From Mycoplasmopsis pulmonis (lineage in GTDB: Bacteria; Bacillota_I; Bacilli_A; Mycoplasmatales; Metamycoplasmataceae), in NCBI RefSeq assembly GCF_900660575.1, contig NZ_LR215008.1, positions 682,001 through 746,000 of the forward strand: a DNA stretch of 64,000 bases, given 5' to 3'. Below are positions 1 to 9,082 of the stretch, one piece after another. How positions within the stretch are numbered: the first letter of the stretch is position 1; each line of letters opens with the position of its first letter. The position numbers and the translations under genes are program-made. The notes under the pieces were generated by a model. It saw only the letters and a list, made by a program, of their open reading frames with translations. It was not told the DNA's origin and made no database searches.

Positions 1-376
1 TTCCTCTACCGTCAAAAGCTTTTGGACTAACTCCTCTAAAATCTCTAATCCTTGGCATAGCAATGTTGATTAGTTTATTTAAGAAAATTCACATGTTTTT
101 TGATCTTAGAGTAACTTTACCACCCATTGGCATTCCTTCTCTTAGTTTTCAAGAAGCCAAAGATTTTTTAGCAACAGTTTGATAAGGTTTTTGTCCTGAA
201 ATTAAAGTTAGCTCATTAATAACTTCTTCAATTGCTTTAGCATTTGTTACTTCTTTTCCAGCTGTCATATTCAAAATAACTTTTTCAATTCTAGGTATTT
301 CCATAGACGAAGAGTAATTAAATTGTTTTTGTAAATTTGACTTTACTTCTTTTAAATATTTTTCTTTTAAAATCAC
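1..376 (-). CDS. rplE: 50S ribosomal protein L5 (C-terminus cut by window edge)
   Basis: L5 binds 5S rRNA in the central protuberance of the large subunit. About 125 N-terminal residues are visible, including the family stretch with [11 protein letters not shown] and KKS near residues 60-72. A TGA codon at 149-151 must be read as Trp for the L5 sequence to continue (WKLREG, then [10 protein letters not shown]). The start is GTG at 374-376, two bases after the rplX stop, so the two genes are translationally close. It is the last visible member of the S10-spc operon; about 55 C-terminal residues lie outside the window. Identification is secure from sequence and gene order. Confidence 0.97.
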
Positions 377-378
377 AA

Positions 379-705
379 CTAAATTACCTTTCCTGTTTTT
401 CTAGCAATTCTAACTTTTTTGTCTTTTCTTTTTTCATAAGAAATTTTGCTAGCAATTCCACTTTTATCTTTTGGTCCACTTTTATGAACATAAGCTACAT
501 TTGAAATATGAATTGGAGCTTCAAAGTTTTGAATTGAACCCTCTGAATTAGATTGAGAAGGTTTTACATGTTTGGTTACAACATTTACACCTTTGACTTG
601 AACTCTTTGCTGTTTTGGTAAAACTTTTAAAATTGTTCCTTTTGTTCCTTTGTATGAACCGGCAATAACAATAACTTCATCATTTTTTCTTAATTTTGTT
701 TTCAT
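379..705 (-). CDS. rplX: 50S ribosomal protein L24
   Basis: L24 is an early large-subunit assembly protein with an N-terminal KOW fold. The 108-residue product has the expected KOW segment ([19 protein letters not shown], residues 9-27) and the downstream [12 protein letters not shown] motif typical of the family. Length is normal. It lies between rplN and rplE as in most bacteria, with an 8-10 base spacer to rplN, and is surely co-transcribed. Its ATG follows a GGAAG-type ribosome site. Nothing is unusual apart from a very basic C-terminus. Confidence 0.98.
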   Translation of the reverse strand: MKTKLRKNDEVIVIAGSYKGTKGTILKVLPKQQRVQVKGVNVVTKHVKPSQSNSEGSIQNFEAPIHISNVAYVHKSGPKDKSGIASKISYEKRKDKKVRIARKTGKVI

Positions 706-715
706 AATTATCTTC

Positions 716-1084
716 CTACAACACCTCAGGAGCTAAAGAAACGATTTTTAAATATCCTTTTTCTCTTAACTCTCTTGCAACAGGACCAAAAACCCTTGTT
801 CCTCTTGGACTTTTATCTTCTTTAATTATTACCACAGCGTTGTCATCAAAAGAAACATGTTGACCATTTTCTCTTTTAATTCCATATTTTGTTCTTACAA
901 TTACCGCTTTAACTACTTGACCTTTTTTAACAATTCCATTTGGAATAGCTTTTTTAACAGAACAAACAACAACATCACCAATATTTGAACTTTTTTTAAC
1001 TGATCCACCTAAGTTTCTAATAATTCCAACTTCTTTAGCCCCTGAGTTATCTGCAACTTTGGCAACTGATAATTCTTGTAACAT
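716..1084 (-). CDS. rplN: 50S ribosomal protein L14
   Basis: L14 sits at the subunit interface and contacts 23S and 16S rRNA. I place the start at 1084, giving 122 residues beginning [17 protein letters not shown], which matches the family start and length. An upstream in-frame ATG at 1111 would add nine residues lying inside the end of rpsQ and has no family support. A GGAAGG ribosome site lies just upstream of the chosen ATG. The family signature around [14 protein letters not shown] is present, and the C-terminus ends in the usual [10 protein letters not shown]. Confidence 0.97.
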   Translation of the reverse strand: MLQELSVAKVADNSGAKEVGIIRNLGGSVKKSSNIGDVVVCSVKKAIPNGIVKKGQVVKAVIVRTKYGIKRENGQHVSFDDNAVVIIKEDKSPRGTRVFGPVARELREKGYLKIVSLAPEVL

Positions 1085-1085
1085 A

Positions 1086-1352
1086 CTAATTACCTTCCTT
1101 TGCAAGTTCAATAATTTTGTCTAGTCTAAATTTTTTGGTCTTAGAAATTGGTCTTGTTTCAATAATTTTGACAATGTCACCAATTTTAGCTTTGTTTTGT
1201 TCATCATGAGCTGCAAATCTCTTTGTTTTTTTGAATCTTTTTGAGTAAATTGGGTGTTTTTTATAAATATCAACTGCAACAATAATAGTCTTGTCATTAA
1301 CTGAAGAAACAACAGATCCAACTAGTGCTTTTCTTGTATTGATTCTTTCCAT
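1086..1352 (-). CDS. rpsQ: 30S ribosomal protein S17
   Basis: S17 binds helix 11 of 16S rRNA. The 88-residue product has the OB-fold family pattern: [17 protein letters not shown] near the start, then the [19 protein letters not shown] block and [18 protein letters not shown] near the C-terminus. Length is normal. Its ATG shares one base with the rpmC stop codon (TAATG), so translation of the two is probably coupled. It is followed at one base distance by rplN. Confidence 0.98.
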   Translation of the reverse strand: MERINTRKALVGSVVSSVNDKTIIVAVDIYKKHPIYSKRFKKTKRFAAHDEQNKAKIGDIVKIIETRPISKTKKFRLDKIIELAKEGN

Positions 1353-1549
1353 TATTGTGCTCCTCTATTTTTTTGACTTAGTGCTGTTAAGACTTTAGCA
1401 ATGTCTTGTCTTACCATTTTAATTTTGTGTGTTTGATCTAATTGTCCTGTTGAGTTTTGAAATCTTAAAGTAAATAATTCAGCTTTTAGATCATTTACCA
1501 TTTGTTCTAATTCAGCAACTGGTTTAACATTTATATCTTTAAATTTCAT
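1352..1549 (-). CDS. rpmC: 50S ribosomal protein L29
   Basis: L29 is a small helical protein near the polypeptide exit tunnel. The 65 residues start MKFKDINVKPVAELEQMV and carry the family block ELFTLRFQNSTGQLDQTHKIK followed by VRQDIAKVLT. The stop codon overlaps the rpsQ start by one base and the ATG lies directly after the rplP stop, as expected in a translationally coupled operon. No long C-terminal extension is present, unlike L29 in some other mollicutes. Confidence 0.97.
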   Translation of the reverse strand: MKFKDINVKPVAELEQMVNDLKAELFTLRFQNSTGQLDQTHKIKMVRQDIAKVLTALSQKNRGAQ

Positions 1550-1550
1550 C

Positions 1551-1979
1551 TTAAATTACCTCTTCTTTAGGGCTGGCCTCAACAATTCTTCATTTAACAG
1601 GTAATTTGTGTCCAGCTAATCTTAGAGCATCTTTGGCAACTTCAGGTTTTATTCCAGAAACTTCAAACATCATTGTTTGTCTTTTAACTACTGAATATCA
1701 TTTTTCAGGAGAACCTTTTCCTGAACCCATTCTTACTCCAATTGGTTTTGATGTTTTAGATAAGTGAGGGAAGATTCTAATAATAACTTGTCCTTCACGA
1801 CCCATTCTTCTTGTAGCTGCAATCCTTGCTGATTCAATTTGTCGTGCTGTAATTCATGCACTTGTTGTAGCTTGAAGACCATATTCACCAAAAGAAACTT
1901 TGTTACCTTTAAAGGCATCTTTTTTATCGTGTCTAATTCTAAACATTTTTCTATGTTTAGTTCTTTTTGGTTGAAGCAT
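1551..1979 (-). CDS. rplP: 50S ribosomal protein L16
   Basis: L16 helps form the A-site tRNA and antibiotic-binding region of the large subunit. Reading TGA as Trp gives 142 residues that start [20 protein letters not shown] and contain the conserved [36 protein letters not shown] and [16 protein letters not shown] segments. Two TGA codons fall inside the conserved core, which is direct support for the mollicute code. The ATG overlaps the rpsC stop by one base. Confidence 0.98.
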
Positions 1980-2632
1980 TATTGTTTACCTCCGTCTAAA
2001 ATTTCCCCTAGTGAAACTCAAACTTTAATTCCAATTGCTCCATAAGTAGTTCTAGCAGTAGCTTGTGCATAGTCAACTTTTTGTCTTAGGGTATGAAGTT
2101 TCATCTCACCCTCAGTGTAACCTTCTGTTCTAGCCATATCAACTCCATTTAAACGTCCTGATACAGCAGTTTTAATTCCTTTAGCCCCTGCTTTTAGAGA
2201 ATTTCTAATTGCAAATTTTTGAGCAATTCTAAATGGTTTACGATTTTCCAAATCAACTGCAATTTGTTCAGCTAACAAACGTGCATTTAATTCAGGTTGG
2301 TCAATGTTAATTACATCAATTTTGATGTCTTTGTTTTTTTGTCTTAAAAATTTTTGTAAAGATGCAGTTAATGTTTGGATGTTTTTACCTTCTTGTCCTA
2401 ACATAGCACCTCTTTTGGCACTATGAACTCCAACGAAAACTCTTCCTTTTTGATCTCTTTTAATTTCAACTTTTCCAATTAAGTATTGTCTAACTAGTTT
2501 TTCAAAAAACTGGTGAATTTTTTGGTCTTCTAATAAAAATTTACTAAAGTCTTTTTTCTCTGCATATCAAATAGCATTGTGTTGCTTTGTAATTCCGTAT
2601 CTAAAACCATTTGGATTGACTTTTTGTCCCAT
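1979..2632 (-). CDS. rpsC: 30S ribosomal protein S3
   Basis: S3 lies at the mRNA entry channel and is part of the ribosomal helicase. The 217-residue product starts [14 protein letters not shown], the family N-terminus, continues with the KH-domain ([18 protein letters not shown]), and ends with the [11 protein letters not shown] tail. An internal TGA near [10 protein letters not shown] is Trp. Nine bases separate it from rplV and its stop overlaps the rplP start. Length is typical. Confidence 0.98.
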
Positions 2633-2641
2633 TAATTTCTC

Positions 2642-2974
2642 CTATCTTTCGCTTACCATTACTGATAAATGTGATGTTCTTTTTAAAATTCTAGTTGCTC
2701 TACCTTGTGAGTGAGGTTGAAATCTTTTTAGAGTTGGTCCTTCATTAACCATAACATTTGAAACATAAAGTTTTGAAGCATCAAGTCCATGATTGTTAAC
2801 AGCATTTGAAATAGCTGAGTTTAAAATTTTTAGAAAAATTGGCGCTGATTTTTTATTAGTGTTTTTTAAAATTGAAATAGCATTTGCAGTTGATTGGTGT
2901 CTAAATAAATTTGCCACTAATGAAGCTTTTTTTGAACTTACTCTAACTGTTTTTAATAGTGCTCTTACTTCCAT
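2642..2974 (-). CDS. rplV: 50S ribosomal protein L22
   Basis: L22 contributes a loop to the exit tunnel and is a site of macrolide resistance changes. The 110 residues contain the family features VRVSSKKASLVANLFRHQ near the start and GPTLKRFQPHSQGRATRILKR at residues 79-99, followed by the HLSVMVSE ending. No long C-terminal extension is present, unlike L22 of some other mollicutes. Its start overlaps the rpsS stop by one base. Confidence 0.98.
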   Translation of the reverse strand: MEVRALLKTVRVSSKKASLVANLFRHQSTANAISILKNTNKKSAPIFLKILNSAISNAVNNHGLDASKLYVSNVMVNEGPTLKRFQPHSQGRATRILKRTSHLSVMVSER

Positions 2975-3249
2975 TATTTTTTCTTCCTTTTATCTTCACC
3001 ATGACCACCAAAAGTTCTTGTAGGTGCAAATTCACCTAATTTGTGACCTACCATGTCATCAGTTACAAAAACATCTATAAAATTTTTACCATTATGAACT
3101 TGGAAAGTTAAATTAACAAAATCTGGAAATATTGTTGATCTTCTTGACCATGTTTTAATTGGTTTTCTACTTTTTGATTCAATTGCTTTTTCAACTTTTT
3201 TAAGCAAATGTTCATCTGCAAAAGGCCCTTTTTTTAACGATCTAGCCAT
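2974..3249 (-). CDS. rpsS: 30S ribosomal protein S19
   Basis: S19 binds 16S rRNA in the head of the small subunit with S13. The 91 residues start [19 protein letters not shown] and include [15 protein letters not shown] and the signature [22 protein letters not shown]. Length is typical. Start and stop each overlap the neighbouring gene by one base (rplB upstream, rplV downstream). Confidence 0.99.
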   Translation of the reverse strand: MARSLKKGPFADEHLLKKVEKAIESKSRKPIKTWSRRSTIFPDFVNLTFQVHNGKNFIDVFVTDDMVGHKLGEFAPTRTFGGHGEDKRKKK

Positions 3250-4094
3250 TATTTACTTTCCTTTCTTCTTCTTATAATTAATTTAGTAGATGATTTTTTG
3301 TTATCTCTTGTTTTAACACCCAAGGCTTTTTTACCTCAAGGAGTTAAAGGAGCTTTACGACCAATTGGTTGTTTACCTTCTCCTCCACCATGTGGGTGGT
3401 CAATTGGGTTCATAACTGATCCTCTAACTGTTGGTCTTATACCTTTGTGTCTATTTCTTCCAGCTTTACCAATGTTAACTAGTGAGTGCTCTTCATTTCC
3501 AACGATTCCAATTGTAGCTCTACATTTTGCAAAAACTTTTCTAACCTCTCCTGATTTAAGTCTTATCAAAACATATTTTCCTGATTCTTCTTTACCTAAA
3601 ATTTGAGCATATGAACCAGCTGATCTTGCTAGAATTCCTCCACCTTTTGGTTGAAGCTCAATGTTGTGAATGTTTGTTCCTTCAGGAATGTTAGCTAGTT
3701 CAAGGCTATTTCCCACAATAATATCAACATTTTCTCCTGAGACAATTCTTTGTCCGACTTTGATTCCTTTAGGAGATAAAATATATCTTTTTTCTCCATC
3801 TAAATAAGTAACTAAAGAAATGTTTGCTGATCTATTTGGATCATATTCAATTGTTTTTACAATTGCTTCAATGTTGTCTTTATTTCTTTTGAAGTCAACT
3901 AAACGGTAAAATCTTTTTTCTCTTCCACCTTTGTGTCTAGTTGTAATTACACCACGGTTGTTTCGCCCTGAATTTTTCTTTAAGATTTTCATCAATGATT
4001 TTTCAGGAGCATGGCCAGTTAAATTTGTCTTATAGTCAAGAATAGACATATTTCTAGTACCGTTGGTAGTAGGGTTTAATTTTCTAATTGCCAT
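3249..4094 (-). CDS. rplB: 50S ribosomal protein L2
   Basis: L2 is needed for subunit association and peptidyl transferase function. The 281-residue product begins [20 protein letters not shown], contains [20 protein letters not shown], and has the nearly invariant segment [19 protein letters not shown] near residue 225. A TGA near the C-terminus (PLTPWGKKALG) must be Trp, otherwise the last 30 residues would be lost. A 71-base spacer separates it from rplW, larger than other gaps downstream in the operon. Confidence 0.99.
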
Positions 4095-4165
4095 TGTTTT
4101 CCTTTCTGATTAAAAATAGTTTGGCGTTTTGTCTTTTAATCATTTTTTCTAAATAAGTTTTTTAC

Positions 4166-4630
4166 TTACTTATCTGCAACTTTTCTAACTCTAATTTTTG
4201 GAGTTGAAGCACTTGTATTTGCTTTAGTTGATTTAATATTTTTTGCAGCTATTTTTTCTGCTGCTCTTTTTTCAGCATCGCTAGCTTTTTTAGTTTTAGC
4301 ACTTTCAGCTTCAACTTCTTTAGTTTTTAGCTCTTGCTCAACGCTAGGATCTTGAGGAAATAGATTGATTGAATTTCCTTGTGCCAAATAAACATAGGCT
4401 TTTTTAACAGAGTTGGTAAATCCATTGAATCTTCCTACTCTTTTAGGTTTTTTATCAATGTTAATAATGCTTACTTTTTCAACTTTAACATTGAAGATAA
4501 ATTCAACTGCTTTTTTAATTTCAATCTTATGAGTTTTTGGTGAAACTGCAAAGGTGTAAATTCCTTTTTCCATTAAACCATAAGTTTTTTCAGTTAGAAT
4601 TGGATATTTAATAACTTCACTTAATAACAT
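4166..4630 (-). CDS. rplW: 50S ribosomal protein L23 with C-terminal extension
   Basis: L23 sits at the tunnel exit and docks trigger factor and SRP. Residues 1-95 form the ordinary L23 domain ([15 protein letters not shown], then [17 protein letters not shown] and [12 protein letters not shown]). The remaining 55 or so residues are a Lys/Ala/Glu-rich tail ([19 protein letters not shown] and beyond), making the protein 154 residues instead of about 95-100. The start overlaps the rplD stop by one base. Family assignment is secure; a function for the tail is not known to me. Confidence 0.97.
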   Translation of the reverse strand: MLLSEVIKYPILTEKTYGLMEKGIYTFAVSPKTHKIEIKKAVEFIFNVKVEKVSIINIDKKPKRVGRFNGFTNSVKKAYVYLAQGNSINLFPQDPSVEQELKTKEVEAESAKTKKASDAEKRAAEKIAAKNIKSTKANTSASTPKIRVRKVADK

Positions 4631-5508
4631 TATTTAATCAACCCTTCTAAATATTTAATATTTTCATTTGATAAAATCAATAAATCAGCTGCTACTAGAT
4701 CTTCAATCATTAATGAGGTAACTTTGGTAACTTTTACATTTTTTAAGTTTCTAGCACTTAAGAAAATGTTTTTATCATCACTGACTAGTAATATTCTTTT
4801 TAAATTACTTGCATTGATTTTTCTAAGTTCTTCAACTAAGTCTTTAGTAGAAGGTTTTTCTAGTGAAAATGTTTTTAATAAAACTGAATTTGATTTTGCA
4901 AGAGCAAAAAGTGATGCCATTAGAGCGTTTAATCTTACTTTTTTGTTGATTGAAATTTTATAATTTCTATTAACACTTGGTCCAAAGGCTCTACCACCAC
5001 CTACAAAAATAGGATTTCTTAGAGAACCAGCTCTAGCTTTACCTGTACCTTTTTGTTTTCAAGGTTTTTTACCTGTACCTGAAACTTCAGCTCTATTTTT
5101 TACTTTATGAGTACCTTGTCTTCTAGAAGCTCTTTCTGACAAAATACAATCAAAAATAGCTTGGTCATAGTTTTTTTCAAATTCAAATATTTTAGAATTT
5201 AATTCTTTAATATTGCTAAAGTCAGCTTTTTGAACATCCTTGCTTGAGCTTTCTCTTTTGATTGAAACTTTTTCAACATTTACTTTTTCTACTTTTTCAG
5301 TTTTTTCAACATTGATTTTTTCAGCTTTAGCACTTGTTTTAACACTAGCTTTTTTTGGTGTACTTTCAGCTTTGTCACTTACTTTTGTTTTAGGAGTTTT
5401 AGCTTTAAGAGCTGTTTTATCAGAAGTTTTTTCTTTAGTAGCTTTTGTTATTTTTGGAGCTTTTTCTTCTGTGCTTTTAGTTTTAGTTGTTTTTTTAACT
5501 TCAACCAT
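4630..5508 (-). CDS. rplD: 50S ribosomal protein L4 with N-terminal extension
   Basis: L4 reaches into the exit tunnel and helps assembly of the large subunit. With TGA read as Trp the frame is continuous for 292 residues, versus about 205 for ordinary L4. The first 95 or so residues are a low-complexity Lys/Thr/Ser/Glu tail ([20 protein letters not shown] and similar), followed by the true L4 start near [14 protein letters not shown]. The tunnel-loop block [21 protein letters not shown] and [18 protein letters not shown] is normal. The ATG is two bases after the rplC stop. No sensible L4 start exists inside the tail that has its own ribosome site, so I keep the long form. Confidence 0.95.
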
Positions 5509-5510
5509 GA

Positions 5511-6311
5511 CTATTCTCCTTTTCCTTCTTGTTCTTCTTTAGCTTTTTCGATTAAGCTTTCCATTTCTTCAATTGACATATCATTTTTTAAGTTGATATT
5601 GTATTTTTTAGAAATTTCAAATAAGTGGTTTTTCTTTGCAACAATTTCCAAATCAACAAGTTTAACAGCTTCTTTAGATGGAATTTTTTTTGCACATTCT
5701 TTGATAACAACAAATCCTTTTTTAGGTCCAGGAACAGCTCCTTTAACTAATAGAATATTATTTTTAACATCAGTCATAATAACTTCTAGATTTTGAATTG
5801 TAACTTGTTCATGTCCAAGATGACCTGGCATTGTCATACCTTTAACAACTTTGTTTCCTGAAATATCTCCAAGAGAACCAGTTTGTCTAACAGGTTTGCT
5901 TCCTCCACCTCCACCGTGAGATTTTGGACCTATTTTTTGATTATGTCTTTTAATGGTTCCGGCAAATCCTTTACCTTTTGAAATACCAGTTACATCAACA
6001 AATTCTCCTGGAGTAAATATAGATACATCAACGTTTGATCCTAGTTCAAAACCTTGCATATCTCTAATTTCTTTTACAAATCTTTTTGGTGTAGTGTTTG
6101 CTTTTGCAAAATGCCCGATTTCAGGCTTTCTTTGTCTTGATTTTTTCTTGTCTTCAAGACTTAATTGGATCGCTTTGTAACCGTTTTTTTCATCGGTTAA
6201 AACATTAGAAACAATATTTGGTTTAACTTCAATTAGAGTAACTGGAATAACAATTCCATTGTCACTGAAAATTTGGGTCATACCAACTTTTCGTCCTAAA
6301 ATTCCTTTCAT
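5511..6311 (-). CDS. rplC: 50S ribosomal protein L3
   Basis: L3 binds near the 3' end of 23S rRNA and reaches the peptidyl transferase centre. The 266-residue product begins [19 protein letters not shown] and contains the conserved block around [20 protein letters not shown] and [15 protein letters not shown]. The C-terminus is extended by about 50 residues ending in a Glu/Lys-rich tail. A GGAG ribosome site precedes the ATG. The 118-base spacer to rpsJ is the longest in the cluster. Confidence 0.98.
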   Translation of the reverse strand: MKGILGRKVGMTQIFSDNGIVIPVTLIEVKPNIVSNVLTDEKNGYKAIQLSLEDKKKSRQRKPEIGHFAKANTTPKRFVKEIRDMQGFELGSNVDVSIFTPGEFVDVTGISKGKGFAGTIKRHNQKIGPKSHGGGGGSKPVRQTGSLGDISGNKVVKGMTMPGHLGHEQVTIQNLEVIMTDVKNNILLVKGAVPGPKKGFVVIKECAKKIPSKEAVKLVDLEIVAKKNHLFEISKKYNINLKNDMSIEEMESLIEKAKEEQEGKGE

Positions 6312-6348
6312 AGTTTTCTCCTTAATAATAAATAGTTAATTTTAATAG

Positions 6349-6390
6349 GAATTTTTAAGCTCTTAAATTAATAATAAGACTTAAAAATTC
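6349..6390 (-). promoter_or_regulatory. 11-bp inverted repeat in the rpsJ-rplC spacer
   Basis: A perfect inverted repeat, GAATTTTTAAG (6349-6359) with CTTAAAAATTC (6380-6390), leaves a 20-base loop inside the 118-base gap between rpsJ and rplC. Transcribed with the operon it would form an AU-rich hairpin. It could be an RNA processing site or a weak pausing element; there is no clean U-run, so it does not look like a full terminator. Confidence 0.5.
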
Positions 6391-6429
6391 ATTAAATTTT
6401 GTCTTAGCAGTTTTATTAATTAATAATGA

Positions 6430-6741
6430 CTACTTAACTTTAAATTCAACTTCAACACCAGCTGGCATTTCTGTTCTTTTTAAAATTTCGACAAATTTTG
6501 GACCTGGATTATTGAAAACAATAAATCTTTTATATGTTCTTCTTTCGAATTGCTCTCTTGATTTTTTGTTAACGTGAACAGATCTTAAGATTGTAAAAAT
6601 TTCTCTTTTTGTTGGTAATGGTATTGGTCCACTATAGTCAATTTTTTCTTTTGAAGCTAAAATAAGCACTTTTTTAACAGCATCATCAACTAATTTGTGA
6701 TCGAAGCTCTTAAATTTCATAGCTAGTTTTTCTTTTTTCAT
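6430..6741 (-). CDS. rpsJ: 30S ribosomal protein S10
   Basis: S10 is a small-subunit head protein and the first gene of the operon. The 103-residue product carries KFKSFDHKLVDDAVKKVL, GPIPLPTKREIFTILRS and the signature HVNKKSREQFERRTYKRF. I use the ATG at 6741 because an AGGAG site lies about 10 bases upstream; a second ATG seven codons in (6720) has no such site. In many bacteria this protein also acts in transcription antitermination with NusB; that role is known of the family, not shown here. Confidence 0.97.
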   Translation of the reverse strand: MKKEKLAMKFKSFDHKLVDDAVKKVLILASKEKIDYSGPIPLPTKREIFTILRSVHVNKKSREQFERRTYKRFIVFNNPGPKFVEILKRTEMPAGVEVEFKVK

Positions 6742-6864
6742 AGATAGTTGTCTCCTTTTGTTCTTAATGAACTAGACTCCTCATAAAAACCTGATAACCA
6801 CGAACAACTTATTTTGGTGTATCAGCAACCTTATGTCTCAAAGTCAAGTTTCTTATCAATTATA
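6742..6864 (-). promoter_or_regulatory. S10 operon promoter and structured 5' leader
   Basis: On the minus strand a TATAAT hexamer lies at 6859-6864 with no convincing -35. Transcription from there would give a leader of about 110 bases before rpsJ. The leader contains a hairpin with arms at 6791-6796 and 6820-6825 (CTGATA/TATCAG), extended internally by an ACCA/TGGT pairing, and then the AGGAG ribosome site. Many S10 operons are controlled through leader RNA structure; whether this one binds a ribosomal protein is inference. Confidence 0.5.
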
Positions 6865-7049
6865 TACTAACTTAAAAAAATCCATTGCTTTTTTTTAAGA
6901 ATTTTTTTAATAAAAAATAAGGAATTTTTTTGGCCTTTTCAAAGACAAAAAATTTCTTAAAATTACTCAAAAGCTCATCATAAATTTACTATTCAAGTTT
7001 TTGCTAAAAATTTAATTGCTTAGTAATATTAATGCTTTTTTTAAAAAAA

Positions 7050-7083
7050 GCTAAAAAATAAAATTGGATAGTTGATCCAATTT
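7050..7083 (-). terminator. Rho-independent terminator after the 7.1-8.0 kb membrane gene
   Basis: The minus strand reads a 9-bp perfect stem (arms 7061-7069 and 7075-7083, AAATTGGAT/ATCCAATTT), a five-base loop, and then a U-rich tract (TTTATTTTTTAG). It ends the gene at 7095-7982. Between this stem and the S10 promoter (about 6865-7050) I see nothing else. Confidence 0.75.
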
Positions 7084-7094
7084 CAAAGTTTAAA

Positions 7095-7982
7095 TTAAGC
7101 ATTTCTTGATTTATAAATATATGATAAAAATACAACCAAAACAGAAGAAGTTATTGAAAAATTAATTAAGTTAAAAGCAATGTATAAACTATAACTTCCT
7201 GCAAAATAATTATTTATAAAGAAAAAGAAAGACTTAATTCCATCATATTTTTCAACAATTTCAACTAAGCTAACACTTTTGATGACTCTAAAAAGTTTAA
7301 AGTAAAGCAAATTAAACAAAAATGTATTTAAAGTTGAAATGAAAAGGGCTAAAAATATTGTTGTAAAAACTAAAATAGCAAGAATTTCAATTTTTTTCAG
7401 TTCATAGTAGTAATTAATGTAATAAAACTTGTTTAAAGTAAATTTAATTTTTTTTAAATGAGACTTTGTTTTAAATAAAATAAAAATGAATTTAAATAAG
7501 ATATAAAAATTTAAAAACATTCAATTGGTTAACATATTAATAAAATTACCAAGCAAGGAAATATCAGTATAGCCACTTAAAAAGCTGGGGGCTATTAAAA
7601 ATTTTAAGATCAAGTTTAAAAGAGCAAGACGATATCCAGAAATTGTATAAGTTGCAAAAATGAAAATTACTGAAATGTCAATTTCTAAAAAACCAAAAAT
7701 TTTCATGTATTTTGAAAAAAATGTAAAAATCAAAACAAGTGAAAAAGTAATTGCTGAAAAAGAAATTCTAAAAATAATTCTATTTCCATAAAAAATATCT
7801 TTAGTTGATTGAAAAAGATTATTTTTTTCATTTTCTTTGACTTCTAATTTTTCTTTTTTTTCAGTTAAGTTCTTTAATTTTTTAACTATTCTTTGGTTTG
7901 GTAAATCAGAAGACTCGCTTAATAAAGAAAGCTTTGAAATCTTTTTTTCTAGATAGTTTTTATACAAAGAAATATTTTCCAT
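7095..7982 (-). CDS. Multi-pass membrane protein, possible ECF transporter S component
   Basis: A TGA at 7521-7523 read as Trp joins two apparent frames into one 295-residue protein. Residues 1-70 are hydrophilic and Lys/Glu-rich (coil-like), followed by roughly six membrane segments. The segment SGYRLALLNLILKFLIAP followed by a loop and GNFINMLTNW resembles the transmembrane 3-4 region of vitamin-type ECF substrate-binding (S) subunits, where a Gly/Ala-rich hairpin contacts the shared T component. This is family resemblance only; substrate is unknown. It is monocistronic, with its own terminator. Confidence 0.5.
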
Positions 7983-8176
7983 ATTTGATCCTAATACATA
8001 TTCAAAATATTTATAATCAATATTTTATGTAAATATTCTCAAAATATATCAAAATTAATAATTTTTATTTATTGACAAAATATTTCTAGTAAAAAAAGAT
8101 CCTCTTATTTTTATGGAAATAAAATATGAATTTCAATTTTATTTTTTCATAGTTTTTTCATCAACAAAAACTAAAA

Positions 8177-8195
8177 CTTTCAAAGGCTTTGAAAG
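8177..8195 (-). terminator. Small hairpin-U terminator
   Basis: CTTTCAAAG and CTTTGAAAG form a 9-bp inverted repeat separated by one base (8177-8195). On the minus strand it is followed by TTTTAGTTTTT. It lies downstream of the decayed minus-strand gene at 8250-8521 and was probably its terminator. The tight spacing means the loop must use some stem bases. Confidence 0.5.
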
Positions 8196-8249
8196 TAATA
8201 AAAAAAGAACAAAATTAATTGTTTATAAAAAAAATTATTTTAAATTTTG

Positions 8250-8521
8250 CTAAAAAATTTTGTGATTTTGTTCTAAATATTTTTTAGCAAAAAAAGTAAA
8301 AAGATATTTAAACCTTTTATTAAAATTGCCTTTACTTTTTTGTTCTAAAAATAGAGCTTTTTCAACCAATACTTTTTTTGACTCATCTTTAGTTATGAAA
8401 GTAACAAAGTATTCTAAATTTTTATAGAGTTTTTGAAAGACAACTTTCTATCAAAATAAGATTATTAATTTGCTTAATTTTTTGAGTCTATCTTTTTAAC
8501 ATAGTCAAATTTTTCCGTCAT
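8250..8521 (-). pseudogene. Decayed small gene, possibly sigma-factor-like
   Basis: An ATG at 8521 opens MTEKFDYVKKIDSKN and stops; an overlapping frame continues KIKQINNLILIES; and a third frame runs 65 codons from 8447 to TAG at 8250, reading KVVFQKLYKNLEYFVTFITK and later FNKRFKYLFTFFAKKYLE. Joined by two frameshifts they give one plausible protein of about 90 residues. The last piece resembles region 2 of small (ECF-type) sigma factors in pattern only. There is no ATG for the long segment, so I call it a broken gene. The sigma idea is speculative. Confidence 0.4.
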
Positions 8522-8983
8522 CTTATTTTTATATTTACTATTAAATAATATAAAGTAAATAAAAAGAAAATTGTAACTAAGCCTAATTTTAAATCATAGT
8601 TTTATAGCTTTATAAATTAACAACAACTATTAAAAAAGATAAATTAAATTTAGAAAATAAATATAAAGTTTTTAGTCTAACTTTTTTATAAATCATGATT
8701 ATTTTTATTCGTTGATTTTTCGATTTATTCAAGCTTAATAATTTCAAATGAAAAAAGTTAATAAAGTAATCTTTGATTTTTATTTTTTTGTAAAAAATTT
8801 AACTTAAATTTTCTAAGCTTTTTTAGTCATTTAATCTACTTTAAATCAATTTTGAATAATAAGTTTTTACAAAAAAAGATCACTTGGACTAAATGAGCAA
8901 TTTTTCTTGTCAAAAAGGTGAAAATCCAATTCATAAACAAGCTTTAGAGGCTTTGAATTAAATTTTCAACTTTGAAAATGATC

Positions 8984-8989
8984 TATAAT
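8984..8989 (+). promoter_or_regulatory. Putative -10 of the sugar-acid operon
   Basis: TATAAT at 8984-8989 lies about 95 bases upstream of the first gene of the operon; no strong -35 is visible at 17 bases. The leader downstream (about 8996-9082) ends in a GGAGG ribosome site at 9072-9076, six bases before the TTG start. Confidence 0.5.
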
Positions 8990-9082
8990 TTTTATGTGAA
9001 TTTTAAGGGGATAAGCGTGGAAAACTTGTGTCAAAAATTCACTAACAAAATGATTTAAATACAAATTTTATGGAGGTAAATT

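Larger units (their letters stand above)
7983..9082. other. 1.1-kb intergenic region, mostly non-coding
   Basis: This very AT-rich stretch separates the membrane protein gene from the sugar-acid operon. It holds the decayed gene and terminator listed separately, and the promoter of the next operon near 8984. A short open stretch on plus at 8893-8961 (starting MSNFSCQKGENPIHK) looks peptide-like but has no recognisable family and may be chance. The rest, 8522-8890, shows no open frame or repeat I can interpret. Confidence 0.6.

Noticed and set aside
1733-1918. Open frame on the minus strand within rplP
   Set aside because: It is out of frame with L16, whose conserved sequence covers the whole stretch when TGA is Trp.
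3298-3606. Long plus-strand open frame opposite rplB
   Set aside because: The complementary strand encodes highly conserved L2; this is a mirror frame with an unnatural composition.
5240-5542. Plus-strand hydrophobic open frame opposite rplD
   Set aside because: It is the antisense of the repetitive Lys/Glu tail of L4, giving Leu/Phe-rich nonsense.
7521-7523. Two separate membrane proteins at 7.1-8.0 kb
   Set aside because: The boundary is a TGA that is Trp in this code, and the following Met is in the same frame; one protein is the simpler reading.
8893-8961. 22-codon plus-strand peptide in the 8-9 kb gap
   Set aside because: Too short, no ribosome site and no family; mentioned only as part of the intergenic description.
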